64,000 bases of DNA from Saccharicrinis fermentans DSM 9555 = JCM 21142 (GCF_000517085.1 NZ_KI912107.1:3283980-3347979), one strand, 5' to 3'. Shown: positions 27,110 through 36,388, numbered from the stretch's first letter. Program-made: numbers and translations. Notes: generated by a model not told the origin, from the sequence alone.

Positions 27110-27586
27110 TTAGAGAGGGATTCCCCAACTGTCGAACTTAGGTTTGATTTTGGCAATCTCTTTGTCGCCTAACTCAAAACGAAGCCAACCAATCAGGTTG
27201 TGGTTTTGTCCTAAAAGAGCAGCCCGCCCTCCAATCAAGTACATCTTTAGACCAAAGGCTTTAATTACAAGCAGCATGTCATCCTTGGTTTTCACCTTGT
27301 CTATGGTGCTATAAATCGTTTCTTCATCTGTACCAAAATCAAGCATTGCACCGTAAAGGGTGTTGGCAAATAAGGCAGCATCCGATGGCGATATGGTCAG
27401 ATTCTGTTGTTTTATCTCCATTTTCTTTATCGAAGGAGCTGCACTGGCTGATGTGCCGTCAGGATTCCTACGCTTTTTGATGGCACGATAAATCAAGAAT
27501 CCCCCAATGCTTAAAGCGACAAAGGGAATACCTACACGAATGCCTGTGCCAATGAGTGCTGATTTGCTTGCCTTATCCAACTCCAT
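27110..27586 (-). CDS. Small single-span membrane protein
   Basis: 158 aa. A membrane helix at about 10-30 (ALIGTGIRVGIPFVALSIGG) is followed by AIKKRRNPDG and a soluble C-terminal domain (about 50-158) with no known family match. It is positioned 14 bp before the hydrolase gene, which has the same N-terminal layout. The two may both be anchored in a virion or host membrane. Confidence 0.65.
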   Translation of the reverse strand: MELDKASKSALIGTGIRVGIPFVALSIGGFLIYRAIKKRRNPDGTSASAAPSIKKMEIKQQNLTISPSDAALFANTLYGAMLDFGTDEETIYSTIDKVKTKDDMLLVIKAFGLKMYLIGGRAALLGQNHNLIGWLRFELGDKEIAKIKPKFDSWGIPL

Positions 27587-27596
27587 AGCTTAATTT

Positions 27597-27773
27597 TTAG
27601 ATGTATCGTAATGCCGTTTTTACAATCGTTGGATTCTTCGCCACCTTGCTCAGCAGCTTAACAATATCCTCTTGTTCCACCTTATCAACTGCGTTTTGAA
27701 TAAGGTTTCCAACTTGCTTAACCGTCTCTGTTGTATCGGCTTCAATCGTTATTCCTACTTTGAATTTTCTCAT
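27597..27773 (-). CDS. 58-aa conserved-looking small protein
   Basis: ATG at 27773 to TAA at 27597. It reads MRKFKVGITIEADTTETV, with a helical middle, and ends KNPTIVKTALRYI. It is on the same strand as, and tightly packed with, the genes at 27110 and 27798. Its composition (strand then amphipathic helix) looks like a real small protein; family unknown. Confidence 0.65.
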   Translation of the reverse strand: MRKFKVGITIEADTTETVKQVGNLIQNAVDKVEQEDIVKLLSKVAKNPTIVKTALRYI

Positions 27774-27797
27774 AATCGTCTATTTTTTTTAGTTGAC

Positions 27798-28901
27798 TTA
27801 TTCTTCGTTATCTAATTCGGTTTCTCCTGGTTCTGAAATGCCATTAACCGCTTGATTCAGGAACATGAGGGTTTTATTAATGAGTTCTGCTTTGTCTAAG
27901 CATAGACCTACGATATTTGCGATTTTAGCCACCTCTTGTAATTCCCATGTTCTAAGGGCATCGGATAAGTTCTTGATAATCTCTGCTTTCTTCTTGTCTT
28001 CGGGAGAGTTGGAAGAACCCATATCAGTAATCTCCACATTGGTTTCAGGGATTTGAGCTGATTCGTCAGAACCATCATCAACCATTCCTAAAGCTCCTTT
28101 GAGTTCATCTGCTGATAAACCTAATAGCTCTGCTGTTTTGGGACTATTGGTAAGGATGCGAGAACCGATACCTACTAATGCGCCTGTGGCAACACGCTTC
28201 ATTACTTCGTTTGGAGCATATCCGGCAAGACGACTTTCAAGGTCTGTTTTATCGGTTTTTAGCTCTTTATTTTCGCCATAATAGCGTTCTTTTTCAGCTC
28301 TTAGTTCAGCGTTCTCATTGCGCAAGCGTTCGTACCTTTCTTCTAGGTTGGTATAGCGTGTTTCAAACTTGAAGTCATCCAATTGCTTTTGGTAAGAGAT
28401 TCTTTCAACCTCTTTGTTGTTTCCAGATAAGGCATTGAACAGACCAAACAAGCTTTCAACTTTGCCTTTTGCCTGTTCGTTTTCTCCTGTAATCAAACCT
28501 AATAAACCGTTGATTTCGCCCAATCCATCGTTACTACTCTGAATTTGTTGCTTTTCAACTTCCTGTTGCACGATAGTTTGAATATCGCCACGTTCCAAAG
28601 GTGCTTTGGGTGGATTCATTAATCCACTAACGTTGATGGTGTAATCGTTCAAATGTTTGGCATTATGGCTTTTACCACCATACACATTCACACGCAATGT
28701 ACCGTGTGCCTGTTTTGCCTTCTCAATGGCTTTCTCAATATCACTATTGAACATCTCTGTTCCGGCAGTTCTTGAAGTCAATGCCGTTTCATCAATGCCT
28801 GTTACCAGGTATATTTCATAGGCGTATGGGTATTTTTGTTCTACCTCTGAACGCTTTATAAACTCGAATATGCTTTGTATCTGCTCTCTGTAATCTAACA
28901 T
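27798..28901 (-). CDS. Coiled-coil protein of the virus-like element
   Basis: 367 aa. The N-terminal domain (1-110) has mixed secondary structure. A strong coiled coil at about 175-225 (RYERLRNENAELRAEKERYY) precedes a Gly/Ala-rich hydrophobic stretch (VATGALVGIGSRIL) and a helical C-terminus with an acidic tail ETELDNEE. It could be a scaffold or structural protein. I do not recognise the family. Confidence 0.65.
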   Translation of the reverse strand: MLDYREQIQSIFEFIKRSEVEQKYPYAYEIYLVTGIDETALTSRTAGTEMFNSDIEKAIEKAKQAHGTLRVNVYGGKSHNAKHLNDYTINVSGLMNPPKAPLERGDIQTIVQQEVEKQQIQSSNDGLGEINGLLGLITGENEQAKGKVESLFGLFNALSGNNKEVERISYQKQLDDFKFETRYTNLEERYERLRNENAELRAEKERYYGENKELKTDKTDLESRLAGYAPNEVMKRVATGALVGIGSRILTNSPKTAELLGLSADELKGALGMVDDGSDESAQIPETNVEITDMGSSNSPEDKKKAEIIKNLSDALRTWELQEVAKIANIVGLCLDKAELINKTLMFLNQAVNGISEPGETELDNEE

Positions 28902-28991
28902 TTTAATAGTATCAAGTAGTTAGTATCAAGTATCAAGACTATTTACAGCTTGTAAAATCTTGATGTATATATCCAATTATCAACTCACGTT

Positions 28992-29345
28992 TTACGTGCG
29001 GTGGGGAATAATCTTTACAAATTCCAAGCGGTAAGGCTTGAATGTTTCTGCAATGGTTTTGATGTCGATGTAATCTGTGAAAACACGGAATCGAAACTCA
29101 TCCATAAAGTCGTATTCTTCGGGGGTAGCCGTAAACACATTATCGCTGCTAATCATTTCAATTTCCTCGATATGTGCAGGAAGAGATTTGGTATTCAGAA
29201 TCCACATATCATTATTCAGGTCGATGCTGTGGTTTGCCGATGTTACTGTTATCATTACAGGCTTCAATTGATAGCTGTCTATCGTGCGAAGTCCTTCAAT
29301 GCGGTCTTTGGCAATGGTGTGTAACAGTTCGCTTGTGTTCATCAT
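28992..29345 (-). CDS. Uncharacterised 117-aa protein of the virus-like element
   Basis: A compact alpha/beta-looking protein beginning MMNTSELLHTIAKDRIEGLR. No known domain. It overlaps the upstream truncated gene by 4 bp (translational coupling). The small size and beta-rich texture would fit a virion protein. Confidence 0.6.
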   Translation of the reverse strand: MMNTSELLHTIAKDRIEGLRTIDSYQLKPVMITVTSANHSIDLNNDMWILNTKSLPAHIEEIEMISSDNVFTATPEEYDFMDEFRFRVFTDYIDIKTIAETFKPYRLEFVKIIPHRT

Positions 29346-29596
29346 GATTCAGCCTCCTGTTTTTTGGATTCAACTTTTGCCAATGGCTCTTTAAAATCTT
29401 CGTACTGAATGTAAATGCGAATGTTCAATGGTTCAGCACCACTTTTCATATTGCTTTTATAAACTGTATGAATGCTGCTATTCACGTCCAGCGGTTCGCT
29501 GAAAGGAATAACTTCTTTGGATAGATATTTGATGTTTCTGTTTGCGGTATGTAAATAGGAAATTAGTACCATCAAAATTTCGCAATAGAACATCAC
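29342..29596 (-). CDS. Virus-like element gene truncated by IS21 (hybrid start)
   Basis: An 84-aa frame whose first 16 or so codons lie inside the right-hand IS21 element (its end is at 29550). Only the part from about residue 17 on (YLHTANRNIKYLSK..) is native. The original N-terminus and everything upstream of it in the element are missing. The frame being open from an ATG in the IS may be chance. The C-terminus overlaps the next gene by 4 bp, as elsewhere in this block. Confidence 0.6.
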   Translation of the reverse strand: MMFYCEILMVLISYLHTANRNIKYLSKEVIPFSEPLDVNSSIHTVYKSNMKSGAEPLNIRIYIQYEDFKEPLAKVESKKQEAES

Positions 29597-29658
29597 CAGT
29601 TGTAGAAATAAAAAATAGCCTCCATTTTTAGGTTGTGAAATCTAAAAAAACAAAGGCT

Positions 29659-31214
29659 ATGAATAAAAACCAAAAAGTTTTTATGTGGTACAAAGTTAAT
29701 GAATTATGGAAACAAGGACTCAATAAGAGTCAAATAAGTAGAGAGCTTGAGATAGATAGAGGCACTGTCCGTAAATATTTAGCAATGGATGAACAGACTT
29801 TTATGTTGTGGATAAATAAGCCGCATCGCCTGTCAAAAAAGCTCTCTGGTTATTATAAATATGTAAAAACACTTCTCGAAAGCACGCCTTACTTGTCAGC
29901 CGCCCAGGTAGAAGATCGTTTAAAAGAATCATTTGAAGATTTACCGAAAGCAGATAGCAAAACGGTCTATAACTTCGTAAAAACGATTCGGGAGAAGCAT
30001 GCCATCAATAAGTACAAAGAAGTGGGTTCCCGTCAATATCAAAAGCTGCCTGAGGTAGCTTATGGTAGCGAGGCTCAGGTTGATTTTGGCGAGATTACTA
30101 TGCAGAGTGGAGAAGGTCATCGTATCAAAGTGTATTTCTTCGCCATGGTACTTTCGCGTTCTCGCTACAAGTACGTTTATTGTCAACGCTGCCCTTTTAC
30201 CACCCAAACTGCGGTATATGCTCACGAGTTAGCTTTTAATTACTTTAACGGTATACCAAGTAAGATCATTTACGATCAGGATAAAGTATTTATAAAGGGG
30301 GAAAATCTTGGTGATGTTTTATTAACAGAAGGATTTCGAAGTTTTTGCCAGCAATACTCTTTTGAAACTATTTTTTGCAGGAAAGCAGATCCTGAATCCA
30401 AGGGAAAGGTTGAGAATGTGGTGAAATATGTCAAATATAACTTCCTGAAAGGTCGTACATTTCAGGATCAAAACACCCTTCAGGAAGATTGCCTGGTATG
30501 GCTTAAACGTACAGCAAATGCCAAGCTTCACGGAACCACCAGGAAAGTCCCTTATGAACAATGGTTGATTGAACAATCACATCTGGAACCTTACCGCGAC
30601 ACCCCTGAAAAACCATTAATATTACTGCCTGGTTACAAGGTTCGAAAAGACAACACCGTTGCCTACAAGGGAAATTTTTACAGTTTACCAATAGGGACTT
30701 ACAAAGATGCCGATACAACCGTGCTTCTTGATGACAAAGGGATACCCTGGACTTGTTATCTGATGTAAATACGCTTGTTGCGTCTCATAAGATTCCGCTG
30801 GGAAAGGGTGTTTTGGTGCGCAACACGGATCACTGCCGCGAAAAATCAAAGACGCTACAACAGAGATATGAACTTTTATTAAACGCTTTTGGCAATACAC
30901 CAGAATCACAAAGCTATTTGGCTGACCTGGAAAATGACAAACCGCGTTATTTTCATGATAATATAAGGAAAATTTTAAAAGCTATAAACAATGCGAACGA
31001 TCGGGTAAAAACGGAAACTTTAAACTTCTGCATCGAAAACAAAGTGTTTAATGGGTATCGATTTGCGGAGGTACTTGCCCATCTTCAAAACGAAGAAAAA
31101 CAAATATCGGAGGCGAGTAAAATAAACATCAGTAAAGTGAATGTGGAACCCCCTAAGGAGTCGATTGCTCCTGCCCAAAGTAGTATCGAAATTTATGAAA
31201 CATTATTGAGATAG
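29659..31214 (+). pseudogene. istA: IS21-family transposase IstA, one frameshift
   Basis: About 518 aa when joined. From ATG 29659 (a GTG at 29635 would add eight residues) it has a helix-turn-helix (about 15-50), the RNase-H-fold start EAQVDFGEI, IIYDQDKVFI and a PESKGKVENVV region with the last acidic residue. At about 30738-30742 a run of G residues is one short: the upstream frame ends at 30768, while the true continuation (DTLDLLSDVNTLVASHKIP) is in the next frame and runs to 31214. Only this single-base change breaks the gene. The end of istA is 3 bp from istB. Confidence 0.92.
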
Positions 31215-31217
31215 ATC

Positions 31218-31973
31218 ATGAAGCAAATAGAACAAATCAAGCAGTATGCCGAATTATTGCGGCTTACCCAGACAAAGAAGTCCCCAGAAGAAATCTTGCA
31301 TCAGGCGCAAATAGATAAGCTTTCATATACGGAATTCACCCTGGAGTTATTGAAAAAAGAAGTCCTTCACAGGCAAAATACCGATCTGGAGCGAAGACTC
31401 AAACTAGCCAGATTACCGAAGAAACATCAGCTGGATAACTACGATTTTAATGTTGCCAACGGTATTACAAAACCCCAACTAAAACAACTGCGTGAGTTGA
31501 TGTGGCTGGAACAAAACTACAATCTGGTTTTAATGGGACCATCCGGAACCGGTAAAACCTATATTGCGGCGGGCCTTGTGCATGATGCTGTAGTTGCCGG
31601 GTACAAATCTTATTTCATCACAATGGAAGAACTTGTTACCATATTAAAAATGAAAGAAATGACATCTTCTGCTTTAAATGCTTACAACCGACTGACAAAA
31701 GCTCATTTAATTGCGATTGATGATATAATGCTTTTTCCTATTAAGAAACATGAAGCTGTGGCATTTTTCAACCTTGTAAATCACCTACATGAACAGACCT
31801 CTGTGATTATTACAACAAATAAATCGCCTAAACAATGGGCTGAAACCCTCGAGGATGAAGTCCTGGCCACGGCACTGTTAGATCGCTTGCTTTATCGATG
31901 TGAAGTCTTGAAATTGGAAGGGAAAAGCTATCGGATGGAAAACAGAAAAACAATCTTTTCTCATGAACACTAA
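31218..31973 (+). CDS. istB: IS21-family helper ATPase IstB (copy 2)
   Basis: 251 aa. Walker A GPSGTGKT near residue 108 and Walker B LIAIDDIM near 170, with a normal N-terminal helical domain. It starts 3 bp after istA, as usual in this family. It is intact although its partner istA is frameshifted. Confidence 0.94.
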   Translation: MKQIEQIKQYAELLRLTQTKKSPEEILHQAQIDKLSYTEFTLELLKKEVLHRQNTDLERRLKLARLPKKHQLDNYDFNVANGITKPQLKQLRELMWLEQNYNLVLMGPSGTGKTYIAAGLVHDAVVAGYKSYFITMEELVTILKMKEMTSSALNAYNRLTKAHLIAIDDIMLFPIKKHEAVAFFNLVNHLHEQTSVIITTNKSPKQWAETLEDEVLATALLDRLLYRCEVLKLEGKSYRMENRKTIFSHEH

Positions 31974-32022
31974 TCCCTTGCATGCTTCGTTCGCTACGCT
32001 CTCTTTGCATGCAAGGGATTAG
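31970..32022 (+). terminator. Perfect 16-bp hairpin after istB
   Basis: CTAATCCCTTGCATGC (31970-31985) pairs perfectly with 32007-32022 around a 21-nt loop; the stem overlaps the istB stop codon. It probably ends the IS transcript. Confidence 0.75.
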
Positions 32023-32160
32023 CAATATATTTTTTAATCATAAGTGATGGAATACTATTGCGAAAAATTGCTGATGTATAATTTGCTATTCTCAATGTCA
32101 TGCTGAAAACATAACTTCAACCAACGTTTGGCAAGGGGTCAACATGCTCCAGAATATCCA

Positions 32161-32426
32161 CCAGTGATGTAAATCCTCGCAGATGGCTTACGGATGTATT
32201 TTCTAAGATGGCGTTATACAACAGTAGTTATGATTTAGACTTGGCTGATCTTTTACCGCACAATTGGAAAAAGTCTAATAGTTGTCAGAATATTCCAAAA
32301 AACACCCACTAATTTCGATTAATTCCAAAAGATTCCAGTAAAACTTAGAGAATTCCAACGCTCCAATCGACATCCCGATTGGAGCGTTTTTTTACTTTTG
32401 CAATATGCAGCAGACCGCATATTTAC
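32161..32426 (+). pseudogene. IS66 transposase C-terminal remnant, copy 1
   Basis: This 266-bp stretch is nearly identical to 40241-40506. It encodes SDVNPREWLTDVF-like residues (PRR variant here: DVNPRRWLTDVF) and DLADLLPHNWK, the conserved C-terminus of IS66 transposases, ending at TAA 32310-32312. It is followed by a terminator hairpin and by 20 bp of a second IS66 gene, then stops abruptly at 32426. Confidence 0.85.
32359..32386 (+). terminator. Terminator of the IS66 remnant (copy 1)
   Basis: CGCTCCAATCG pairs with CGATTGGAGCG and is followed by seven T residues; a classic rho-independent terminator. Confidence 0.85.
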
Positions 32427-32506
32427 TTTATAAGGTATTTTCAATCTACTGACTTTATATTTATATCTTATGATAATTTCTATTTACGGTAGTTTTTTTG
32501 CATGTT

Positions 32507-32639
32507 GCCCAACGGTTTGGGTATGGTTTAGTGGCAAATTTTCGGAGAGAATTTCTGTCCGGCAGGACGAAATTAAATGCGAGAATCCGCCCGACAAAAA
32601 AACAACCAAGCCCGCCATTAATTATACACAGTGTTAGCC
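32507..32639 (-). repeat. attC-like site after toxin-antitoxin cassette 1
   Basis: Box R' is GTTGGGC in minus-strand sense (complement of GCCCAAC, 32507-32513), a perfect GTTRRRY match; the other box is GGCTAAC (complement of 32633-32639). The interior is a long imperfect palindrome. It starts 18 bp after the antitoxin stop codon, the normal gene-to-attC spacing. Confidence 0.65.
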
Positions 32640-32656
32640 CCTGTACTCTTCTATAA

Positions 32657-32947
32657 TTAGAGTTCTATTTGAATTTTAACTTTTCCACCCAGTCCTTTTT
32701 CAACAATGTCATAAAGGGTTTTTAAAGTCAAGTTGCTACCATTATTTTCTACACGTGATATATATGTGCGTTTTTTATCTACTCTGTCAGCAAGTTCTGT
32801 TTGTGTTAGATGTTTTTCCTCTCTTGCTTGGCGTAATAAAAGTCCTATTTTAAAAGATTCAAAATCACGTTCCAGTTCGTCACGTCTTTCTGTACCTTTT
32901 TCACCATATACATCATTCTTTATTTCAGACCAACTTTTAGTTTTCAT
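32657..32947 (-). CDS. higA: XRE-type antitoxin, HigA-like (cassette 1)
   Basis: 96 aa from ATG 32947, which lies 1 bp after the toxin stop. A helix-turn-helix domain occupies about 35-90 (LTQTELADRVDKKRTYISRV). The N-terminus is charged and probably binds the toxin. Toxin-first order is the HigBA arrangement. It likely represses its own promoter and neutralises HigB. The pair forms one cassette with the attC at 32507-32639. Confidence 0.85.
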   Translation of the reverse strand: MKTKSWSEIKNDVYGEKGTERRDELERDFESFKIGLLLRQAREEKHLTQTELADRVDKKRTYISRVENNGSNLTLKTLYDIVEKGLGGKVKIQIEL

Positions 32948-32948
32948 A

Positions 32949-33299
32949 TTATTCACCCTTTCTTTTTTCGTCAAAATACTCCATCATTAATTTTTTTGCT
33001 TTTTCAATTTCTTTCTTTGGTGTTTTCTGTGTTTTCTTCTGAAATCCATTAAGTAAAATCACCAATTTCCCTTTGTCAAAAAAGCAAAAGACTCTCCAAA
33101 TATCTGAAGCCAATTTTACTCGTGCTTCATAAAGTCCGTCAGTTCCAGTAATTGCTTTAAGATATTGAGACGGTATTCTTTCGTATGTCTCAATTATTTC
33201 AATGACTTTAAATATTTTGTCCTGAACTTTAATTGTTTGGTTTTTCAGGAAGTCTTGAAAATAATTTTTATATGCAATTACTTCTCTTACTCTATTCAC
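32949..33299 (-). CDS. higB: RelE/HigB-type toxin (phage Gp49-like, cassette 1)
   Basis: 116 aa with a GTG start at 33299. RelE-fold features: a helical first half, YEARVKLASDIWRVFCFFD and LVILLNGFQKKTQKTPKKEI, the signature of the Gp49-like HigB family of ribosome-dependent mRNA endonucleases. Its antitoxin follows immediately. The 96-bp leader back to attC2 would carry the cassette's own promoter. Confidence 0.87.
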   Translation of the reverse strand: MNRVREVIAYKNYFQDFLKNQTIKVQDKIFKVIEIIETYERIPSQYLKAITGTDGLYEARVKLASDIWRVFCFFDKGKLVILLNGFQKKTQKTPKKEIEKAKKLMMEYFDEKRKGE

Positions 33300-33394
33300 A
33301 CAGCAAAGGTAACTTTAAAGTTACAAAAAGCAAAATATGAACTATTTCTGAATTTCTATAATTATGATTTTTTTTAGTTGTGAAAATGTATAGG

Positions 33395-33526
33395 GGCTAA
33401 CGGTCACTTGTATGTGGCGTGGCAGAGTGCGTGTGCTTTCCTGTCTCAGGACCCACCGGTTTTGGAGCGGGGTAGATCGCTGGAATTTGCACTACAACTG
33501 CCATGATCACATACAATTTGTTAACA
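33395..33526 (-). repeat. attC-like site after toxin-antitoxin cassette 2
   Basis: Outer boxes GTTAGCC (complement of 33395-33401) and GTTAAC near 33520-33526; the arms TTGTATGTGGC and GCC..ACATACAA pair across the site. It lies 9 bp after the HigA-2 stop codon. The sequence is unlike the 45199 family, as expected for exchangeable cassettes. Confidence 0.62.
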
Positions 33527-33534
33527 ATAGTGCT

Positions 33535-33891
33535 TTAATAATTCGCAATCAACGACTCATACGGAATATTCATCTTGTCATGAAGTTTGCGAATCATATT
33601 TATATTTAGTTTTCTCTTTTTACTAAAAATCTCTGAAACTCTACTTTTGTACCCAAGCACATCTGCTAAATCTTTTTTTGTCATGTCCATTTGTTCCATT
33701 CTGAACAATATCGCCTCAATTGGATCTGGTGCTTCAATAGGATAGTTCTCATCTTCGTATTTTTCAATTAGTATTGATAGAACTTCTGCTTCATCTCCCT
33801 CAATAGAATTAATGGGTGCATGAAATATTTTCTCAAGTCTTTGAAGTGCTTGATTATAATCCTCTTCTGTTTTTATAGCTTTAATATTCAT
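33535..33891 (-). CDS. higA: HigA-type antitoxin (cassette 2)
   Basis: 118 aa. The N-terminal HigA extension IKTEEDYNQALQRLEKIF (5-22) and acidic linker EDENYPIEAPDPIEAILFRM precede a C-terminal helix-turn-helix (about 72-115, MTKKDLADVLGYKSRVSEIF). Paired with HigB at 33896, 4 bp upstream. Confidence 0.9.
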   Translation of the reverse strand: MNIKAIKTEEDYNQALQRLEKIFHAPINSIEGDEAEVLSILIEKYEDENYPIEAPDPIEAILFRMEQMDMTKKDLADVLGYKSRVSEIFSKKRKLNINMIRKLHDKMNIPYESLIANY

Positions 33892-33895
33892 AATC

Positions 33896-34189
33896 TTAAA
33901 TTTTGTCTGCGTTTATTTTGTCATACTCTTTATGTGTCCCAATAAATAGGATAAATACCCATTGTCTTTCATAATTTATGTCGACTATTAATCGATATTT
34001 ATTGCCACAAATATTAAAAACAACTTTCCCATTTTTTAAGATACTCGATTTCGCATATTCATCTTTAATATCGTTTGGGGTTTTCCAATCGGCTTTTGAA
34101 GCTTCTTTATACCAAGTCTTTAATTGTTGCTCTGAGTCGGTATATTTCTCCCAAAAATCACGAAGTATCTTTTTTGCAATTACTCTCAT
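33896..34189 (-). CDS. higB: HigB-type mRNA endonuclease toxin (cassette 2)
   Basis: 97 aa, the normal HigB length. Motifs: MRVIAKKILRDFWEKY at the N-terminus, LKTWYKEASKADWKTPNDIK in the middle, FNICGNKYRLIVDINYE, and a C-terminal FIGTHKEYDKI with the conserved His of HigB. It cleaves mRNA on the ribosome. It is the first cassette gene downstream of group II intron B, 97 bp from the intron's 3' end. Confidence 0.92.
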   Translation of the reverse strand: MRVIAKKILRDFWEKYTDSEQQLKTWYKEASKADWKTPNDIKDEYAKSSILKNGKVVFNICGNKYRLIVDINYERQWVFILFIGTHKEYDKINADKI

Positions 34190-34285
34190 TTTTTATCTTT
34201 ATCAAACAAAGATAATTAAAAGTTACCAGTTTGGTAATTTAGAGTTGTTTTATTTTTGTGCAGAATGTTTTTTTAGCATTATTGT

Positions 34286-36260
34286 GTAGAGTAGAGCCTG
34301 ATAGCTTACTCCCATTATTACTTCTAAAAGTAGCAATAATAAGTAAACTATCAGCGCCCCCTTCATCAAACCGTACGTGAAGTTTTCCCTCATACGGCTT
34401 ACCGATAGAGTTCTTCATTGAGCTTTCGCAAGGGTTTTCAAGCGTGCATACTTTTCCAAGTCTAACAGCCTTTTGCTTTGTACAAAAGTACTGTATGGTC
34501 GCTGGCGAAGCGACTTGTGCGCTTTACGTCCTTTGCTTTTGAGCCATTTAAATAGTTTATAATCCAAGTGTTTGATGATAACCTTTATGGTTTCCCAAAT
34601 GTGCGTTACCTTATTTATAGAGAAATAATTAAGCCAACCTATTAATAATGAGTTGAGCTTGTAAAGCAAAGGTTCAATCTTCCAATGCCTACGTTTTGCT
34701 AAAAGCTCACGAATGTTGGCAAAGAGTTTACTCCTTGATTTCATACTCGGGCGGACGTTGGTATAGTTCTTCCTGTTCCAAGCGAATTTGGAGCGGATTA
34801 CCCTGAACTCAAACCCCAAAAAGAATAGGCTTTTCTTATGCACATGCAAAATAGTTGTCTTTTCCTTATTGATGGTAAGCCCCATCCGTGTCATTAATGA
34901 ATCGATATGTGCTAATATTTCTCTGCTGTAATAGTAAGTTCCCATAAGCACAAAGTCATCGGCATAACGCACAATTCGTATGTTTGCTTTGGAGAATTTA
35001 CTCTTTGAATTATTGACTATTCGGTCAAAAGCATGTAGGTAAATATTCGATAACAATGGACTAATAACCCCTCCTTGCGGCGTACCTGCTGTACTCGACA
35101 ACAACTTTCCGTTCTTTAATTGTTTTGGGGCTGTTAACCACTGTTCGATAATATCCAGAATTCCTTTGTCACTGATGCGTTCTTTAAGCAGTACAAACAG
35201 TTTATCGTGAGGAATGGTATCGAAGTATTTCGATAAATCTGCATCATAGATGAAATGATGTCCATCGTAGATATTCTGTTTGATTTGCTTGATTGCATCC
35301 TGTGCCCCCCGTTTGGGTCTAAATCCATATGAAGTAGTAATAAAGTCGGCTTCTCAAAGTGGCTCAATCAGCATCTTAACAGCCATTTGTGCTACTCTGT
35401 CTTTTATGGTGGGAATACCCAACATGCGAAACTCACCTTTCTTCTCCTTCGGGATTTCTACCTGACGAACAGCCTGACTTCGGTAGGTATTGGTACGAAG
35501 TTCTGTTTGCAACTCCTTGAGGAATTTGGATACACCATATTTCTCAATATCTGCAAACGACATCTTGTCAACTCCTGTGCCTTTGGAATAATTCTGTTTT
35601 ACTCTACGATAGGATTCCTCTATCACATAGTCTAAGCTCATCTTGTCGCTTAAACTATAAGCTTTAAATTCCTTGTCTTGCTTGGCTCTAACGTATAGCT
35701 TCCTTTGGAATTCACGAACTCTTTCATCGGTCAGAAATGACGATGGACTTACTAATAGACTTGCGTCAATATAGGTCGTTCTGTTTTCCATATAAGCTTC
35801 TCTAAAGTAGAGCCCCTTCCCTATGCAGCGTTTTGTTGTCGCTACAGTCTGTGGTACTATGGGCTCCTCCGACTTCTCTTGTTTCCTTGCTGAATTTCGC
35901 TATGCTTATATCAGCCTGTTTAAGATTGCCAAACTTTAAAACAAGAGTCCTCCCACGTTCCGTAATAATCCATCTATAACCACGCCATCCCTATGACTCC
36001 GGTAGACCGTTGTATTTCAAATTGCTGTTAATTCATACAACGTAACAGGGTTCGAAGACCGTCAAAACTCTCCCCATCTACTGATACACTTCTCGAAGCT
36101 ACCACGGGTTCACGCTTGCGCATTACGGCTTGGTCATTTGAACATACCGAGCTTCAGCGAAGACCCTCACGGGCTTAACTGTCGGCAGCTCTTCTAAATG
36201 AACAGCAAATTATTTAGGTAGGATTTACACCTACTGGATTACCACAGCTTCGTGGCACAC
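34286..36260 (-). mobile_element. Group II intron, copy B (reverse transcriptase has a stop)
   Basis: 1975 bp, nearly identical to copies A and C, with the same ends (GTGTGCC..., ...CTCTAC). The 5' exon ends CGTTA and the 3' exon begins ACAATAATGC, so it splits the R' box GTTA|ACA of the attC that follows the RloAB cassette. It differs from A and C by few substitutions, so the three copies spread recently. Confidence 0.92.
34415..35791 (-). pseudogene. ltrA: Group II intron reverse transcriptase/maturase with nonsense codon (copy B)
   Basis: Same 458-codon frame as copy C, but Trp-146 (TGG in LIEPLWEADF) is TGA at 35354-35356. This leaves a 145-residue N-terminal fragment and a downstream fragment that still contains YADD and the maturase domain but lacks a start near the break. 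The intron RNA itself looks intact and might splice with protein from copy C in trans. Confidence 0.92.
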
Positions 36261-36388
36261 TAACGTTGGCGGTATGAGTAGTTTGGCACTTTACAACACC
36301 ATATTCATTAATTCCTCTCAACCTAATTAAAAAGCTCAAACCTACGCAAATCACTTGCAGCCAAATTACTTATTACCGCGTGTTGGCT
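36261..36388 (-). repeat. attC-like site after the RloAB cassette (5' exon of intron B)
   Basis: Boxes AGCCAAC (complement of 36382-36388) and CGTTA at the intron junction; inner arms GCGGTATGAG and CTTATTACCGC pair imperfectly. It starts 17 bp after the RloB-like stop codon. Intron B occupies its R' box. Confidence 0.62.

Larger units (their letters stand above)
29550..32094 (+). mobile_element. IS21-family insertion sequence, copy 2 (2545 bp)
   Basis: Ends TGTAAATAGGAAATTA (29550) and, on the complement of 32094, TGAGAATAGCAAATTA; similarity of the ends continues for about 45 bp through TTTCGCAATAG. It is a different IS21 from the one at 8267. The flanks (GCGGTA on the left, ATGTCA on the right) show no target duplication, so one side was probably rearranged after insertion. 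Confidence 0.85.

Noticed and set aside
15782-29596. Conjugative transposon or type VI-like island
   Set aside because: No Tra, relaxase, VirB/D4 or sheath proteins are seen; holin, muramidase and fibre motifs point to a virus-like element.
30730-30770. Programmed frameshift in istA of IS21 copy 2
   Set aside because: istA of IS21 elements is normally a single frame, the other copy here is uninterrupted, and there is no slippery heptamer plus structure; a one-base loss in a G-run is simpler.
8267-32094. The two IS21 elements as copies of the same IS
   Set aside because: Their terminal sequences, gene orientation and IstA/IstB proteins differ clearly; they are different family members.
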